From Bacillus sp. NTK034 (GTDB lineage Bacteria > Bacillota > Bacilli > Bacillales > Cytobacillaceae), in assembly GCF_017303275.1 (NCBI RefSeq), contig NZ_JAFKOJ010000002.1, positions 248,001 through 312,000 on the forward strand: a stretch of 64,000 nt of DNA, in the 5' to 3' direction. The position numbers and the translations under genes were made by a program. The stretch's first letter is position 1; each line of letters begins with the position of its first letter. The notes under the pieces were generated by a model that saw only the letters and a program-made list of their open reading frames with translations, ran no database searches and was not told where the DNA came from. Below are positions 1 through 8,999 of this stretch, in pieces.

Positions 1-71
1 TAATGTATGAGCTTGTACATTATTATATGACTAAGAAGGAGAGGCTGCTGCCGCACCTGTTTTCGATCCTT

Positions 72-794
72 TTATTGCTCAAGCGGAATCTTTAATACCT
101 GGCCCGTTTGTATCTCATTCGAGGGCAAATTGTTGGCTTGCTTTATTTTTTCAATTCCCGACTGGGATTTATAATAGGTCATGGCAATTCTAAAAATTGT
201 TTCCTTCGGTTTAACCGTATGGTAAATAACTTTACCTTCCTTTTTTAATGCTTCCTTTGTCCCGGCTGTTTTGGAAGAGTCTGTAGTTTCAGATCCTGTT
301 TCCTGAACTTCCTTATTAGGTTCAGATCCTTTATCTTCTATATCAGTCTTTTGAGGGGCCTTTTTTTCCTGCTGGACTTTGGCATCTTCTTTTTCTTGAG
401 CACCCTCAGCTTTTTCAGTTATCTCAGGTTCCTGGGATACCGGTTCTTCTCTGACTTCTATAGTTGTCCCTTTATCTTCATCATTTGTGGCAAAAACCAC
501 TGTTTCAGAACCTGTTTCCTCATTTTCTGTATTTAACCCGGCATTGATGCTTTTATCACTGCTTACATATTGATAAATACTGAAAATGGTGATGGGCAGT
601 AGGATAAAAAATAAAGCAAGCAGGCGAATAACAGGGTATTTAATCTTCCATTTACTCTTTTTTCTTTTTTCCTGATGAACACGGCTCCGTGGCGGCAACG
701 CTGATTTTTGCCCGCTATTTTCCGTTTCCAGTTTTCGGTCAATCTTCTTACGGAGTCTTTCAGCCTGATCTCTATAAGGGTCTTCTTTATTCAT
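72..794 (-). CDS. ypbE: LysM-domain membrane protein (YpbE-like)
   Basis: 240 residues. The N-terminus is short, basic and cytoplasmic, followed by one membrane segment at about residues 52-77. A long low-complexity acidic linker rich in Glu, Lys, Thr and Gln (about 85-185) leads to a single C-terminal LysM domain (about 190-238, starting YHTVKPKETIFRIAMTYY). This is the layout of a type II membrane protein that holds a peptidoglycan-binding LysM domain in the wall. It is the last gene of a minus-strand series after recQ and the CPBP protease gene, the order seen around B. subtilis ypbE. No enzymatic domain is visible; the role is unknown. Confidence 0.82.
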   Translation of the reverse strand: MNKEDPYRDQAERLRKKIDRKLETENSGQKSALPPRSRVHQEKRKKSKWKIKYPVIRLLALFFILLPITIFSIYQYVSSDKSINAGLNTENEETGSETVVFATNDEDKGTTIEVREEPVSQEPEITEKAEGAQEKEDAKVQQEKKAPQKTDIEDKGSEPNKEVQETGSETTDSSKTAGTKEALKKEGKVIYHTVKPKETIFRIAMTYYKSQSGIEKIKQANNLPSNEIQTGQVLKIPLEQ

Positions 795-848
795 GTTTCA
801 TCCCTTCCTGTAATAAAAAATCATAAGAAGTTTATTTTGATGCTGCTG

Positions 849-1472
849 TTAATGATCGTTAATTACGTTCTCCTCTTCCGCTATCCTTTCAGATTTTTTC
901 AGGAAACGTTTTCGAATAAGAATACCAAGAAGAAAGTCAATCAGAAAATGCATAACAATCGTAACAAGCAAATTATTGGTTATATGATAAATATAACCTA
1001 TTAAAAAGCTTAATGTAATAATATTTACAAACAAAAACCAATTAAAAAGATATCGATAATGAACAAACGCAAAAATAAGACTTGAGATAGCAAGGCCGAA
1101 ATGAGTCTGAATGACTCCCCTGAATAGAAGTTCTTCACTAAAAGCCACCACTGCAGCAATAAAAGCAATATGGAGAAAACTGCGATTTTGAAAGATTTTC
1201 TCATTTAATCCTCCATCATCATACAATTTTTCCGGAAGAACCTTCATCAAGCCGATATCTATCAGGACAACTGCCGCTCCTGCCGCCGCTCCAATTACAA
1301 GAATATTTATATCATAGAATACAAAGAGAACTTGGAATTCCTCAATATTATTAAATAATATTATACTTAGAATTAAAGAAATGGATAAAATAAGCAACTG
1401 AGTAAGATAAAGATGAAATAATAGTTCCTTGTCTGTCAATTCCTTAATGATGTCCGCGTATCTTTTTCCCAT
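849..1472 (-). CDS. ypbD: CPBP family intramembrane metalloprotease (YpbD-like)
   Basis: 207 residues with several hydrophobic membrane helices. The CPBP (Abi/CAAX protease) signatures are present: EELLFRG near residue 114, a second FAFVHYRY motif, and a third conserved His in TIVMHFLIDF. The two glutamates and the histidines are the expected metal and catalytic residues, so the enzyme looks intact. It begins 6 bases downstream of the RecQ helicase stop, so it is probably co-transcribed with recQ. The substrate is unknown; family members cleave prenylated or membrane peptides or act as scaffolds. Confidence 0.85.
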   Translation of the reverse strand: MGKRYADIIKELTDKELLFHLYLTQLLILSISLILSIILFNNIEEFQVLFVFYDINILVIGAAAGAAVVLIDIGLMKVLPEKLYDDGGLNEKIFQNRSFLHIAFIAAVVAFSEELLFRGVIQTHFGLAISSLIFAFVHYRYLFNWFLFVNIITLSFLIGYIYHITNNLLVTIVMHFLIDFLLGILIRKRFLKKSERIAEEENVINDH

Positions 1473-1478
1473 TTTAAT

Positions 1479-2978
1479 TCACTCACTTGGAATCAGGAGG
1501 TATTCTAAATGATTTTTCCAATCATAAAGCGGGTTTTCCTGATTATCTGAATTTGTATTTCTTGTGAATTTTTCAAATCGCAAACCACATATATCACAGC
1601 AGAATGGGACTGAGGAATTTTTTTCCTCATCAAAATAGGAAAGTATATTCTCTCTCCGGCATGTCTTCTTGTGTATCCACTTATATACTTCCTCAATGCT
1701 ATCCCTTTTCAATTTGATCCTGCCTTCATAATAACCCTTCATCTCCTGCAGAATCCTTCTGTAATCGAGTCCAGTTTTGCTTTTCCGCTCAAAAAAGTCA
1801 TTAAATATTCTCCACTGAACATCGGTTAAACCTGAACGCTGCTTAATTGTCTCTTCAAATGCACCGATATTCAGGATCGCATTTGGGTTTTCTTCTAGCC
1901 ATTCCCTAATCCAATCAATTTGAGCTTTGTCAGGTAATTCACTTTCTGCAAGCTGTATAGGAAGCTGCTCGTCACCCGGTGCATAGAGCATGATGGCAAT
2001 ACTTTGATTTCCATCCCTCCCAGCCCGCCCAATTTCCTGCAGGTAGGATTCCATCTGAAGAGGCATATGAAAGTGTATTACATACCTGATATTATCTTTG
2101 TTAATCCCCATGCCAAAGGCGCTTGTAGCACAAATAAGATCGAGCTGTCCATGAATAAATTGCTGCTGCACAAGGATACGGCTTTCCTGGTCCATTCCCC
2201 CATGGTAAGCCATCACTCTTCTGAGTCCCTTGTCCCTAAGCAGATCAGCTGTCTGTTCCGCCATTTTTTTGCTGGAGAAATAAATAATTCCAGGGCCCTC
2301 AAGGATTTCAGCAAGCTCCTCAAGTCTCTCTGTTTTTGCACGGAAATTCTCTAACTTTTCTACAGATAGTGCAATATTAGGACGGTCAACGGAGTAAATA
2401 AACTCGCTGCATTCCAGTATGCCAAGTGACTTTTTTATATCTGCTTTTACTTCAGGGGTAGCTGTAGCAGTTAAAGCCAGTGTAACCGGGTTCCCTATAA
2501 TTTTTCTGACTTCGCCAAGCTTTAAATAATCTGGCCTGAAATCATATCCCCATTGGGAGATACAATGAGCTTCATCCACAACAAATAAAGCAATCCGCAA
2601 TTTCTTCAGCTGAGAAAGTACTGACTCATAATAAAGCATTTCGGGTGAAATAAAGATAAACTTATATTGATTCAAATGAATCAATGCCTGTTTTTTTTCT
2701 GAGCGGGATAAAAAAGAATTGAATGCAATTACCTGTTTTTCCCCATTTATCATAAGCTGTTCAGCCTGATCCTGCATAAGAGACAGCAAGGGAGATATAA
2801 TAATCACCTGGCCTTCAACCATATATCCCGGCAGCTGATAACAGAGGGATTTCCCTGTACCTGTTGGCAGCATGGCAACAGTATTTCTCCCTGAAAGTAC
2901 TGATTCAATGATCTCCTTTTGTCCAAGTCTGAAGGAAGGATAGCCAAATTTGCTCTGCAATAACGCTTCTAATTTCAT
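1479..2978 (-). CDS. recS: ATP-dependent DNA helicase, short RecQ type (RecS)
   Basis: 499 residues. Superfamily 2 helicase motifs are intact: Walker A in LPTGTGKSLCYQLP near residue 37, DEAH in VVDEAHCISQWGYDFRPDY near 134, motif III in ALTATATPEV, and motif VI in EIGRAGRDG. A cysteine cluster near the C-terminus (KTCRRENI, then CCDICG) fits the RecQ zinc-binding subdomain. No HRDC domain follows, so this is the short paralogue like B. subtilis RecS rather than full RecQ. The start overlaps the stop of the upstream ypbB gene by 4 bases (ATGA), indicating translational coupling. Likely role: unwinding recombination or replication-fork intermediates. Confidence 0.93.
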   Translation of the reverse strand: MKLEALLQSKFGYPSFRLGQKEIIESVLSGRNTVAMLPTGTGKSLCYQLPGYMVEGQVIIISPLLSLMQDQAEQLMINGEKQVIAFNSFLSRSEKKQALIHLNQYKFIFISPEMLYYESVLSQLKKLRIALFVVDEAHCISQWGYDFRPDYLKLGEVRKIIGNPVTLALTATATPEVKADIKKSLGILECSEFIYSVDRPNIALSVEKLENFRAKTERLEELAEILEGPGIIYFSSKKMAEQTADLLRDKGLRRVMAYHGGMDQESRILVQQQFIHGQLDLICATSAFGMGINKDNIRYVIHFHMPLQMESYLQEIGRAGRDGNQSIAIMLYAPGDEQLPIQLAESELPDKAQIDWIREWLEENPNAILNIGAFEETIKQRSGLTDVQWRIFNDFFERKSKTGLDYRRILQEMKGYYEGRIKLKRDSIEEVYKWIHKKTCRRENILSYFDEEKNSSVPFCCDICGLRFEKFTRNTNSDNQENPLYDWKNHLEYLLIPSE

Positions 2979-4033
2979 TGTCCCTCTCCAAGCTTTGCCA
3001 TGACTAATCTGATTTCAAAATAATCGGATTCCGGCACCATTTGACGTATTTGCTTTAGTTGTAATGAGGCAGCACTGTTTGCTGCTTGAAGAATCAATTT
3101 CTGTTTCCTCTCCGATACATACCGTGTGATATTAAAGCCGCTGTCATTCAGAGCTACCTCCACCACATGATCCTCAATTGTACTTTTTTTCAATTTTCTC
3201 GTTTTCGCTATAACATCCAAATCCAGTCCCTGTTTTAGCAATGTGTATGTTTTTTGGGCCGACAACGTTAGCTGAACTTCATTTCCTGCCCCGCACACTA
3301 ATTTATCGATAAGCGGATATCCGGCAGCATTTTCTCTTACGCTAGCAAGAATATGATGAATGGCTCCGAGGAACTGATGGTGGTAATAATCCTGACTGAT
3401 TCCCAGGTGTTCTGAAGCCTGAACAGCAGTGAGGCCAATACGGTTATAGCCTGACAGCCTCAAAGTCAGCACAGCAGGATTAATATCCCTTAGCCTTTCG
3501 AGGCATTGGCAGAGTTCCCTGTTCAGCACACTTCCTATTTCATTGCGGGCGAATCCAGATGTTCTCAAAAAATATTTCAGCCATTCATGAACATCTCTTT
3601 TTCTTTGAATTGGAAGGTATTTTACATTGTCATTATTTAAATGTGATATAACCTGAATTAAAAGAGTAATCCTCTCCCAAAACAGGTCAGCTGCACTATG
3701 ATACAGCCATCCGTTTAATGAAGACGGTATTGGACATTCTAAAAGAGACCTTTCCAGCTCTTCCTTGCCCTCTGCAGTCAAAATGTAATGCTTTTCATCA
3801 GCTGCAGTCATCCAGCTTCTGCTTTCAATCTCTTGTGAAAGATGATCCAGAGCATCCCGGCTTAAACTTCCAAATGTTCGAAAAAGCTGGGTCAGCTGAA
3901 ATAAATGAGCATCTTGAATGGTTTGGGAAGTTTTTTTTCCATTGAGCAAATGTAAAATAGAGTATATAGTCCTTTGTCCCTGTAATTCTTTAACACAGTA
4001 CATGATTACAGTTTTCAAATAAGTTCTATCCAT
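2975..4033 (-). CDS. ypbB: RecS-operon helix-turn-helix protein (YpbB-like)
   Basis: 352 residues from ATG at 4033, chosen because AAGGTG lies 6 bases upstream; a longer in-frame start at 4096 adds 21 residues without family support. The protein is soluble. Its C-terminal third (QGLDLDVIAKTRKLKKSTIEDHVVE) resembles the helix-turn-helix/HRDC-like domain found at the end of RecQ helicases. It is translationally coupled to recS downstream. The pair may act together, YpbB supplying the DNA-binding C-terminal part that the short RecQ lacks; that partnership is inference. The length matches B. subtilis YpbB as I recall it. Confidence 0.82.
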   Translation of the reverse strand: MDRTYLKTVIMYCVKELQGQRTIYSILHLLNGKKTSQTIQDAHLFQLTQLFRTFGSLSRDALDHLSQEIESRSWMTAADEKHYILTAEGKEELERSLLECPIPSSLNGWLYHSAADLFWERITLLIQVISHLNNDNVKYLPIQRKRDVHEWLKYFLRTSGFARNEIGSVLNRELCQCLERLRDINPAVLTLRLSGYNRIGLTAVQASEHLGISQDYYHHQFLGAIHHILASVRENAAGYPLIDKLVCGAGNEVQLTLSAQKTYTLLKQGLDLDVIAKTRKLKKSTIEDHVVEVALNDSGFNITRYVSERKQKLILQAANSAASLQLKQIRQMVPESDYFEIRLVMAKLGEGQ

Positions 4034-4195
4034 TTTTTTCACCTTACGGCCAAAGATTTTAATCTTGTTTTCATAAGCTTGTTCTCCTTCTTCCATTTTA
4101 TCATGAAAGAAATCGGCAGGCCGTTTTAATTATTTTTTCATAGGGTAAATTATGCCTAAACCCTTGTGTGATAAGCATTCTCAATACATTTTCTA

Positions 4196-4224
4196 TTGAA
4201 AAGTTGAACATTCAGTTTTACAAT
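4196..4224 (+). promoter_or_regulatory. SigA-type promoter of fer
   Basis: TTGAAA at 4196-4201 and TACAAT at 4219-4224 are separated by exactly 17 bases. They lie about 70 bases upstream of the ferredoxin start codon, as expected of a vegetative promoter. Confidence 0.6.
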
Positions 4225-4274
4225 AGATGTGAGGAATGTGTTACCATCATTTTGATGGACGATTAATTGTTTAA

Positions 4275-4541
<267 letters not shown>

Positions 4542-4576
4542 TCCTCAACCATACTCTAACCTTTGTTAAGCTGCTG

Positions 4577-4606
4577 CTCCCTTTCATCATGAAAGGGAGT
4601 TTTTTT
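4577..4606 (+). terminator. Terminator of fer
   Basis: Perfect 9-bp stem CTCCCTTTC / GAAAGGGAG with a 5-base loop followed by seven T, directly after the ferredoxin gene. Confidence 0.9.
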
Positions 4607-4629
4607 GTTAACATTGCATGCATGAACAG

Positions 4630-4656
4630 AAAAGCAGCGGCACATTTGCCGCTGCT
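4630..4656 (-). terminator. Terminator of ribU
   Basis: On the minus strand, a 10-bp stem AGCAGCGGCA / TGCCGCTGCT with a 4-base loop is followed by TTT. It lies just past the ribU stop and faces the fer terminator. Confidence 0.8.
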
Positions 4657-4672
4657 ATAAACTTATATAGTA

Positions 4673-5257
4673 TTAAGCTGCGCTTTTAATAACAGCCTGC
4701 TTTTCCACCCAAGTTCTCATGCGTGTAAAAATAAGCATGAAAACAAATGAAATGATCAAACCTTTTAAAATGTTGAATGGCAAAATCCCTGTCACAATCA
4801 TTGTTCTCATTTCAGGCGCTGACATTGCAGGGAAGTTAAGGAAGAATGTATATGCCGGCAGAATTACAAGGTAATTCAGCACACTCATAATGACAGCCAT
4901 AACCATTGTGCCGATTACAAGCCCAAACGTCATGCCCTTTTTTGTTTTCAGCTTGCTGTACACATAATAGGTCGGCAGGACGAACAAAATGCCTGCGGCA
5001 AAGTTTGCAATATGCCCAACAGGAACACCTGTTGCACTCCCTGTCATGAAGTAATCAAGAATATTCTTAATAAGTTCCACTAAGATCCCTGCTGCTGGAC
5101 CAAAGATTAACGCTGCGATTAATGCAGGAATATCGCTGAAGTCAATCATCAGAAATTGCGGAAACGGCGGGATTGGGAAATTGAGCAGCATTAATACGTA
5201 AGAGATGCTGCTTAGCATTCCAATAGCAACCATAGATTTGATATTAAGTTTTTTCAA
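4673..5257 (-). CDS. ribU: Riboflavin transporter, ECF S-component
   Basis: 194 residues, almost entirely hydrophobic, with about six membrane helices. It begins MKKLNIKSMVAIGMLSSISY, followed by FPQFLMIDFSDIPALIAALIFGPAAG, typical of RibU/FmnP substrate-binding subunits of energy-coupling factor transporters. It binds riboflavin and works with the shared EcfAA'T module, which is encoded elsewhere. An FMN riboswitch in its leader makes the vitamin assignment firm. The riboflavin biosynthesis operon is not in the window although ribT is, so uptake may matter to this strain. Confidence 0.93.
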   Translation of the reverse strand: MKKLNIKSMVAIGMLSSISYVLMLLNFPIPPFPQFLMIDFSDIPALIAALIFGPAAGILVELIKNILDYFMTGSATGVPVGHIANFAAGILFVLPTYYVYSKLKTKKGMTFGLVIGTMVMAVIMSVLNYLVILPAYTFFLNFPAMSAPEMRTMIVTGILPFNILKGLIISFVFMLIFTRMRTWVEKQAVIKSAA

Positions 5258-5333
5258 GTTCCTCTCTCCTTTTTAGGACTATCTCTCCTAAAGAAGAAAG
5301 GTTCAGCTAAGCAATAGTCTTCGCAATAAATAA

Positions 5334-5358
5334 CCCTCAAGCTAATATAACTTGAGGG
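5334..5358 (-). terminator. Expression-platform hairpin of the FMN riboswitch
   Basis: CCCTCAAG / CTTGAGGG is an 8-bp stem with a 9-base loop, followed on the minus strand by TTATTTATT. It lies between the aptamer and ribU, where a riboswitch-controlled terminator is expected. Confidence 0.6.
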
Positions 5359-5421
5359 ATAGTTGCAAAGGCACGCTTAATAACGTTCAAAACCTGCATT
5401 TTTTGAACGTCTGCAGAACCT

Positions 5422-5590
5422 CCATCTTCTCCCATCCAGACTGTACTGTCGGCTTTGGAATTGCACCAAATCCTGCCCAAATAAACTCCAGAGCTTTTTA
5501 TTCAAAAACTCTGCTCTAAGGCTCGCGGGCTTAGAGTCAATATTGACCCATCACCGCCGGTCGGGAATTTCACCCTGCCCCGAAGATAGA
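5422..5590 (-). ncRNA. FMN riboswitch (RFN element)
   Basis: Read on the minus strand the segment starts TATCTTCGGGGCAGGGTG, continues with AAATTCCCGACCGGCGGTGA, and ends CAGTCTGGATGGGAGAAGA. These are the hallmark conserved blocks of the FMN aptamer. The outer stem is closed by ATCTTC pairing with GAAGAT. It controls the riboflavin transporter gene ribU: FMN binding is expected to favour the downstream terminator hairpin and switch transport off. Confidence 0.94.
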
Positions 5591-5704
5591 CCGTATTATT
5601 TATACAGATTCATTATACTGAAAAAAAGTTATTCTGTGAAGGGATATGTTCACCTGTCAGGTTTAGATCCATGCCAAAACCCTTTCAGTTTTTTTAGATA
5701 TAAC

Positions 5705-5730
5705 AAAAAAAGACGGCAATAAGCCATCCT
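5705..5730 (-). terminator. Terminator after the PHP phosphatase gene
   Basis: Minus strand: GATGGC-TTATT-GCCGTC stem with one G-U pair, followed by a run of seven T. Confidence 0.75.
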
Positions 5731-5737
5731 TTATATA

Positions 5738-6550
5738 TTATCCAAGCGGATATTCCTTTCTTTCTCCTTTTGAGAAGGTCATGATGGACTGATACCCCAC
5801 TTCTTTTGCAAGGTCAATTGCCTTTTCAAAATCTGCACCTACATGTTCAGGAAAGTGCGCATCAGACGATAAAACAATCGGGATATTTTTTTCATGGCAT
5901 TTCTGAAGAAGACGTTTGTCCGGGTATAGTTCCCCCACTGGTTTTCTCAGACCAGCCGTGCTAATTTCAACACATGTCTTGGATTCTGCCAGCGCATTGG
6001 CTGCACGATCATATTGCTCCAGCAAAAATTCTTCGTCCTGTGGAACATATTTAAAAATTTTCACGAGGTCTAAATGGCCAACAATATCGAATAAATTTGA
6101 CTGAGCCAGAGTAACCACCTGATCAAAATATTTTCGATATACTTCATATAGATCCCGTTTATCCCATTCTTTTCTAAATTCAGCCAGGTCTATACCGAAA
6201 TCTCCAACCCAATGAATGGATCCGATTACATAGTCAAACGAATAACTATTGATAAACTTCTCCATTTCACCATGTTTGCCTGGTGTGTAGTCCATTTCGA
6301 TCGACATCTTCACATCTATGTCATTGCTCCAAGCTTCATGAAAAACATTCACATAGTCTTTCATATCATAAAAACGCCTCTCGTTTACCCATGGATTCTG
6401 CAGGATGTCTGCTGTCTGGTAGAAATGATATGCATGCTCTGAAATTCCAAAAGATTCAATCCCTTTCTGAACTGCAGCATCTGTGAATTTTTTTAAGTAA
6501 TCCAGGCTCAACGTGCCATTTTCGAGATGATTATGATAGTCTGTAAGCAT
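5738..6550 (-). CDS. PHP-domain phosphatase, histidinol-phosphatase family
   Basis: 270 residues. All PHP metal-binding motifs are present: DYHNH at residues 4-8, SEHAYHF near 38, EMDYTPGKH near 85, GSIHW near 112, GHLDLVK near 158, and SSDAHFPEHVG near 229. The length fits HisJ/HisK-type histidinol phosphatases, which remove phosphate from histidinol phosphate in histidine synthesis. No other his gene lies nearby, so another phosphomonoester substrate is possible. GGGGGAG precedes the start. It may be co-transcribed with the upstream M23 peptidase gene, since no terminator separates them. Confidence 0.82.
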   Translation of the reverse strand: MLTDYHNHLENGTLSLDYLKKFTDAAVQKGIESFGISEHAYHFYQTADILQNPWVNERRFYDMKDYVNVFHEAWSNDIDVKMSIEMDYTPGKHGEMEKFINSYSFDYVIGSIHWVGDFGIDLAEFRKEWDKRDLYEVYRKYFDQVVTLAQSNLFDIVGHLDLVKIFKYVPQDEEFLLEQYDRAANALAESKTCVEISTAGLRKPVGELYPDKRLLQKCHEKNIPIVLSSDAHFPEHVGADFEKAIDLAKEVGYQSIMTFSKGERKEYPLG

Positions 6551-6618
6551 TTTTCAAACTCCCCCAGTTTTTTACCCATTATACTTTAAGGGAGTAAAGC
6601 GGTGCAATCATTTCTATT

Positions 6619-7518
6619 CTATTTTTTGCGAATGATTAGAATTTGTCCAATTTTTATTACATCTGAATCAGCATTATTTAAGTCTTTGATTGCTTCTGCA
6701 GTTGTATCATGAAATTTCGCAATAGAAGATAGAGTATCTCCTTGTTTAACAGTGTATTCTGTATATTTCTCGGGTTTTATCAATAGCTTTTGACCTAAAA
6801 AAATGTGATCAGGATTAATATTATTTAAAACCGCAATATCCCCAGCATTTAGATTATAGTGTGCAGCAATAGACCACAATGTTTCCCCTGTTTTAACTAT
6901 ATGGTAAGTTTCCACGGAATCATTTTTTATTTTCCCTGATTCAACATTAGACGGCCGTGCTGAAACTTCACGCGCATTTTCCTCTTTAATCACAGCATTT
7001 ACAGCTTGTCCAACTACTCCCATTCCAAATGCAACAGAGGGATCAACTGCATTTATTTTATCAGCTGTCCATGCATGCGTATGTATTTCAAAATGGAGAT
7101 GCACACCTGACGAGTCACCCGTGCTTCCCATCAGTCCGATTTTCTGTCCCTGCTCAACATTTTCTCCTTCGGCAGAAAAACGTTTTTCCAGATGGGCGTA
7201 CACTGTTTCAGTTTGGTTGTTATGTTTAATGAATATCACATTTCCGTATGTTTGGGAATAATAAGACCTGGACACAATTCCTGTGTCAACAGCATAAACT
7301 GGATTCCCGGAATCCCCAGCTATATCGATGCCTTTATGATGCCCTTTCCTTGTCCCAAACGTGTCTGTAATTACACCATCTGCAGGCCATACCCAATGCT
7401 TTGTCATTTCCGGAATTTTTGGCTCCGCAGCTTTAGAATGCTTCCCTCCCAAAAATAACAGACTCACACAAAGAGCCATTATTCCTGCGATAAAGAAACG
7501 CCTTATGTAATCCTTCAT
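6619..7518 (-). CDS. Secreted M23 peptidase with two LysM domains
   Basis: 299 residues. A signal peptide or anchor covers about residues 1-31 (RRFFIAGIMALCVSLLFL). The M23 metallopeptidase domain (about 45-165) has the zinc motif HHKGIDIAGDSG, catalytic GVHLHFEIH and AHLEKR. Two C-terminal LysM repeats follow at about 205-248 (YHIVKTGETLWSIAAHY) and 253-297 (YTVKQGDTLSSIAKFH). The layout indicates a wall-bound endopeptidase cutting peptidoglycan cross-links during growth or sporulation. AGGAGG lies just upstream of the ATG. It is intact; the exact physiological role cannot be read from the sequence. Confidence 0.9.
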   Translation of the reverse strand: MKDYIRRFFIAGIMALCVSLLFLGGKHSKAAEPKIPEMTKHWVWPADGVITDTFGTRKGHHKGIDIAGDSGNPVYAVDTGIVSRSYYSQTYGNVIFIKHNNQTETVYAHLEKRFSAEGENVEQGQKIGLMGSTGDSSGVHLHFEIHTHAWTADKINAVDPSVAFGMGVVGQAVNAVIKEENAREVSARPSNVESGKIKNDSVETYHIVKTGETLWSIAAHYNLNAGDIAVLNNINPDHIFLGQKLLIKPEKYTEYTVKQGDTLSSIAKFHDTTAEAIKDLNNADSDVIKIGQILIIRKK

Positions 7519-7695
7519 CCTTTTCCTCCTATGTTGTCAGCTGAAATATCCGTACGAGTGCCTGCCACTGTCCACACTCTCTTTCACCCTATGACAGCTT
7601 GTACTCTTTTAGAACAATTAACATAAAGCTCTTAAAAGCACAGTTATTAGTATACTTCCAGCAGCATGGTTTTTATGCAGTCCTGAGGGATTTTT

Positions 7696-7731
7696 ATTCA
7701 AAAAAAGAAAGGCAGCCACATGGGCCGCCCT
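7696..7731 (-). terminator. Terminator of sigX-rsiX
   Basis: Minus strand: AGGGCGGCC-CATGT-GGCTGCCTT stem followed by CTTTTTTT, at the end of rsiX. Confidence 0.8.
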
Positions 7732-7733
7732 CT

Positions 7734-8999
7734 CTAATTTGGCAAATCTCGTTTATTAGCTGCTACTGGTACCTTTAATTCTTCAGTAAGGTCAAACTTG
7801 CCGATTTTATCAACATCTGCATTTTCCAATTTAACTGTATCAAAATTAAAATCTTTTGCCGTAAGAAGTATTGCTTCAATCGCATGAAGTGTTGATTCAT
7901 CATCAATTATTTCTGATTCATTATGAAAACGGATTAAGAGTTTGCCATCCTGTATTTCTTCTGTTTCAAAATCAATGTCTTTTGGTATGGATGCCTGCAA
8001 ATTATTTTCAGTCCGGTCTTCCTTCATGGCTGTTAGAGCATCTTTTATAGAGTTGAGCTGTTGTCTAAGCGGGACCAGGAATGGTGTTGATTCTGCGCCA
8101 TTTGGATATAAGAAATAATAAATTAAGTTACCATTGCTATTTTCCGGGATAAATTCCTCTCTATTTCCATAATGGCTAAATTCAACGCCGATTTCCCCTT
8201 CAGTCATGAGGTTAATCTTTTCTATATCAAGATTATTCATTATATTGGACAAGACCTTCTCTAAAAGTAATTCTGTCGCGGAAGACATACTATATGGATG
8301 ATCCGCTGGCACATCAACAGTTAACATTTTATTTTCCTGATCATAGGTGAAATTTGCTTTCAGAGGATAGTAATCATCTAAACCCCATTCATCTTCGGTA
8401 AGCCTGCTCATCGTGTCTTCAAATTGTTCAAATTTCGTCCTGGCAGGGTCTTCATCAATTAAAACACTGACGGGTACAATATTTTGCGCATCCTTATCCG
8501 GAATCGCATAAGTCAGTACCTCTTTCCCTGCCAAATCTTCTTCATAAACGGCAGTAGGGCTTGATTCTGATGCAACTGTCTTCTTGTTTATCTCATCATT
8601 TAATTTCGCTTCCGCTTCCGGCTCATTTGACAGCTCTGCCTGGTCCAGTTCTTCTGAGCCTTTCTCTTGGGCAATTAATTCAGAGTCTTCCTCTTTCGCT
8701 TCCAGAATAGTGTTATTTTCATTGGTTATTTGTTCAGATGAGGTTGATCGGTCCGCTTTCAATTCGACCTGCTTATCTGCAGACTCCTGCCAGCTCATAA
8801 GGTTTGGGACGAGAATAAAAAGCAGGAGCAAGGCAGCAGCCGCTGCGATAGATGGCAGGATCCATGTTCTGCTTTTTTGCTTTCCCATCTTCATTTCGAT
8901 GGCTTGATAAATGTCTCTCGGATCACGATCATCTTTAATTTTAGGCATCTGGCTCAGCAATTCCTTAAGCTGCTCATCGCTCCACTTTGATTCCTTCAT
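7734..8999 (-). CDS. rsiX: Anti-sigma factor for SigX (RsiX-like)
   Basis: 421 residues. The N-terminal cytoplasmic part (1-43) is followed by a single membrane helix at about 45-67 (WILPSIAAAAALLLLFILVP) and a long Glu-rich extracytoplasmic linker. Repeated folded units resembling GerMN/spore-germination domains occupy about 195-410. It lies downstream of the ECF sigma gene and overlaps it by 26 bases, as in the B. subtilis resDE-sigX-rsiX cluster. The expected role is to hold SigX at the membrane until envelope stress or a cationic-peptide signal. It is somewhat longer than B. subtilis RsiX. Confidence 0.85.
   Translation of the reverse strand: MKESKWSDEQLKELLSQMPKIKDDRDPRDIYQAIEMKMGKQKSRTWILPSIAAAAALLLLFILVPNLMSWQESADKQVELKADRSTSSEQITNENNTILEAKEEDSELIAQEKGSEELDQAELSNEPEAEAKLNDEINKKTVASESSPTAVYEEDLAGKEVLTYAIPDKDAQNIVPVSVLIDEDPARTKFEQFEDTMSRLTEDEWGLDDYYPLKANFTYDQENKMLTVDVPADHPYSMSSATELLLEKVLSNIMNNLDIEKINLMTEGEIGVEFSHYGNREEFIPENSNGNLIYYFLYPNGAESTPFLVPLRQQLNSIKDALTAMKEDRTENNLQASIPKDIDFETEEIQDGKLLIRFHNESEIIDDESTLHAIEAILLTAKDFNFDTVKLENADVDKIGKFDLTEELKVPVAANKRDLPN

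Noticed and set aside
1-71. Short inverted repeat AATGTA / TACATT at the window start
   Set aside because: Six-base arms in AT-rich DNA after the LysM gene; no T-run on the relevant strand and too weak to call a terminator.
900-920. cre-like AGGAAACGTTTTCG near the end of the ypbD gene
   Set aside because: It lies inside coding sequence near the 3' end, without promoter, and the flanking bases do not fit the operator.
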